Origin: Corynebacterium diphtheriae
GTDB lineage: Bacteria > Actinomycetota > Actinomycetes > Mycobacteriales > Mycobacteriaceae
DNA length: 64,000 bases
Reading direction: 5' to 3'
Assembly (NCBI RefSeq): GCF_001457455.1
Contig: NZ_LN831026.1
Span: 2,046,001 to 2,110,000 of the forward strand
The notes under the pieces were generated by a model that was given only the letters and a program-made list of their open reading frames with translations, made no database searches and was not told where the DNA came from. Positions 63,501-64,000 of the stretch are shown here, piece by piece. A program made the position numbers and the translations under genes. Every line of letters starts with the position of its first letter. Within the stretch, counting starts at the first letter, position 1.

Positions 63501-64000
63501 GCCTGGTGATCTCGTTGGCATCATGATGGAAAAGTCCGCACAACAGATCGCAGCGGTACTAGGCGCAATGAAGGCCGGATGCGCCTACTTGCCGCTGAGC
63601 GTGGACCAACCGGTGGGGCGTAACACTTCCATCATCAACGATGCGGGTGCATCCATTGTTGCGATGGACCATCCGGACGATGATTTCGCTGCGTTAGCCG
63701 AGCACTGCACAGTCATCACTCTGGCCGATGTCGCCCGGCATCGGCCTGGTGACCAGGCCTTAAGCGAATCGAGTCCGACACCCAGCTCGCTTGCGTACGT
63801 CATCTACACGTCTGGTACGACGGGCACTCCCAAAGGAGTAGCCATCACCCACGAGTCGGCGGTCAATACGATTGTCGATGTCAACGAACGCCTCGGGGTG
63901 ACTCCGACCGACCGGATATTGGGGATTTCAGAGCTAAACTTCGATCTATCGGTATACGACATCTTCGGGATGTTCGCGCGGGGTGCTACCTTGGTGTTGC
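57541..64000 (+). CDS. Nonribosomal peptide synthetase, loading and elongation (ArCP-Cy-A-MT*-PCP-Cy-A..., partial)
   Basis: The frame is open for 2153 codons to the window edge. In order it has an aryl carrier domain (HGLESLP, Ser38); Cy1 (about 100-530; D233-x4-D238); A1 (core YVIYTSGTTGTPKG from about 691; pocket D-L-Y-N-L-S-M-I-W, cysteine); an inserted methyltransferase-like part (about 1000-1260) whose SAM loop is EIGSRRPEA (from 1156), so probably inactive as methylase; PCP (GGDSLT, Ser1424); Cy2 (about 1480-1920; D1614-x4-D1619); and A2 (core YVIYTSGTTGTPKG from about 2086, then FDLSVYDIFG), cut by the edge. This is the HMWP2/PchE-type start, extended by a second A-containing module. 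AGAGGAC precedes the ATG. Confidence 0.92.
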   Translation, partial: MIKEEQIREELLASLHQILGEDAEIGIDDNLLSHGLESLPTVRLLADWMKQGHRVSFGDFMRAPTVRQWAKMLVESTPNHSTDAIESPKDGFAAPIDDSVPFDLTDVQYAYWIGRNSSQQLGGVGTHGYVEVESRSINIDRLQQSWLTLLRSHPMLRACYTEDGKQYVLPEPPHPTILVHDLTKMDESTREEALLSTRERLSHRLLDIATGHVVSLEVSLLPQDVAVIHFDIDLLVCDVQSFQIILHDLAHHYATGEAPDADPSWSFARYLAGHAREGVADIDRDQAYWRNRLSELPGAPTLPMSHGTNEEQAHRFVRRSRSFDSATWSRLREVCEHHATTPAMVLLTAYARTIGQWSENKKFLMAVPLFNRGSDTAIKNVVADFTALTLTSIDQSTRRTFSEDLKDIQASFYEDSSHSQYSAVRVLRDLRASRGEQVLAPVVFSCNLGDPLVGQEFIDTFGEISYMISQTPQVWIDLQVFTTVNGFLIVCDAVEQLFPEKMLDDLFATLVMEIDKAITDDLSHSDPVESPGAQARRASRAEVASWRLPDTTLVDEVIAAARCHPQATAIRSASGDVITYQDLEEQATTIASALVNSGVGRGALIAVMVERGPRQIIGALAAMMAGGAYVPVSLQQPESRIAALLGASQVTHLITDRPDKVLSETAVQVVDFTSATGTANLPQLHPQDPAYVIYTSGTTGTPKGVEICHGAAWNTISEINRRLGVGPTDRLLSVSSFDFDLSVYDAFGLLSAGGELVTIPDDARRDAKKWVSLVDSLGITIWNSVPTLFEMLLSAADRTPGKLSSIRHVLLSGDWIDTSLPERMRTVTPQAHLLAMGGATEASIWSNGLDLDVVSPEWTSIPYGRPLAKQMYRVVSSNGQDCPDYSVGELWIGGLGVATQYVGDPGLTETKFVISEDSRWYRTGDMGRFWADGTIEFLGRSDNQVKVRGHRIELGEIESACEALLPIERAVCITHQGASSSPSLVTFAQFTPSHVARTTPEQFATSLRAKVNDVLTEGDIRTSVEHDEHLQTAYAFSVMRRWEEQLTGVGTPNHLREHRNRWQTWLGKADEHPATADLLLDDESFGALERFVTPFEQAFVMAEKQRSIAEFIQSPDSMSVEQFLATRPLGRLVHRVLGAVVRECSTHSTSELKILEIGSRRPEASADYAAIAGTSAYVLADPYRHHLEHAGQRVGNTFTYRQLGVTSTPQPTPGEAVTKADLVLCNQTLHQSEDIEKTLCEAWGLSAPGATMVVVEPTAPSPMSDITAAFIANNTTDARAETGTVLLSARSWKEILQRTGWKPVEHVEITKTTALIIAERASSNESVTLCDSDYAKATNLLATRLPEYMLPKRILELAKFPLTSNGKIDRKALTALVPEYFDNEPAVTELPHTATEKRLIDIWDELLHTSSNVNSDYFRLGGDSLTATRLRRTIEQCFGVEFPLENIFDVPLLRDMAARIDQIAEVPHQQSDLPKIVHGSEQYAPFPLTEVQQSYLIGSSGAIELGDVSSHCYFEMSTACLAPERVEDAFNALIKRHPMLRTVVCEDGLSQRVLPEVPRYRIALIRSGNADNEDTLDEIREEMSRQKFDPTQWPCFDVRYVAEPDAGRLLLSFDNLFIDGWSMFHIFREWKQAYDHGVDSLDPAIPYSFKDYVEATIELSHSDIHKRDQAYWESAVDTIYPAPQLPVTDTNGANTSQFCRHHALVDAAKWRRIKQRVREEGMTEAVFLAEVYAEVLARYSDEPRLSINLTRFDRTRFAPEVDHIVGDFTSLSILSVDTQCAPSFRDRAAALHRRMFSNLDHGSVSGVSVQRMLTKQRGARVTMPVVFTCGLGVVEHPESDQSPYLGVIDHGLSQTPQVWMDLQVYEHDGGLMLNMDAVEAIFPDDMVAELFTSLTATLSHLAESPELWNAPTSTIAPTTNAPTADRINDTDRELPGADKSLLGLYQKGLAEHGDNLAVIDATTQWTYEQLNEQSDKWAQLIAATDPAPGDLVGIMMEKSAQQIAAVLGAMKAGCAYLPLSVDQPVGRNTSIINDAGASIVAMDHPDDDFAALAEHCTVITLADVARHRPGDQALSESSPTPSSLAYVIYTSGTTGTPKGVAITHESAVNTIVDVNERLGVTPTDRILGISELNFDLSVYDIFGMFARGATLVL

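Noticed and set aside
1..64000. tRNA or rRNA genes
   Set aside because: No cloverleaf with a T-loop GGTTCGAATCC-type core, and no rRNA-like stretch, was found by eye on either strand.

Overview
The window is chromosomal DNA of a Corynebacterium, most likely of the C. diphtheriae group. Three things point there: a gene order shared with C. glutamicum and Mycobacterium tuberculosis (glnX-glnH-pknG / ackA-pta / fprA / purA, and DUF3263-LytR_C-GCS2 divergent from def-GNAT-xthA), many genes that seem to be transcribed without a leader (a TAnnnT -10 box 6-7 nt before the start codon), and a DtxR-type iron box. The species is inferred, not proven.

Region 1 (about 1-31.2 kb) is core chromosome with small repeats. 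It begins with a partial IS256-family transposase and a decayed gene. Then come an M20 peptidase, a GT87 glycosyltransferase, a DUF3263/LytR_C/GCS2 operon, def-GNAT-xthA-cls, an ABC exporter divergent from the glnX-glnH-pknG signalling operon, ackA-pta, fprA, a PurT-like gene lacking catalytic motifs, a phosphoribosyltransferase, a DsbB-like membrane protein with an upstream small membrane gene, purA, and a secreted serine protease flanked by two FUSC-type membrane paralogues.

Region 2 (about 31.2-47.2 kb) is an accessory island of defence genes and mobile debris. It holds a DUF3800 gene preceded by a promoter and a structured RNA candidate, an AbiEi/AbiEii type IV toxin-antitoxin pair, the stump of an Abi_2-family gene with its own terminator-like leader, a wrecked sigma-factor gene with two small basic genes, an ABC exporter, a broken phage terminase, and at least six IS elements or fragments (IS3 and IS30), nested in places.

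Region 3 (47.4 kb to the end) is an operon-like nonribosomal siderophore cluster under a DtxR-type operator that overlaps the predicted -10 box. In order it encodes a saccharopine-dehydrogenase-like protein, a thiazolinyl imide reductase (Irp3/PchG type), a PchF-like synthetase (docking-Cy-A-MT-PCP-TE), a VOC-fold protein, an aryl-AMP ligase and a second synthetase (ArCP-Cy-A-degenerate MT-PCP-Cy-A...) that runs off the window. Together these predict an aryl-capped, cysteine-derived chelator with up to three heterocycles, one reduced and N-methylated: pyochelin/yersiniabactin/coelibactin chemistry. Aryl-acid synthesis, export and uptake genes are not in the window.
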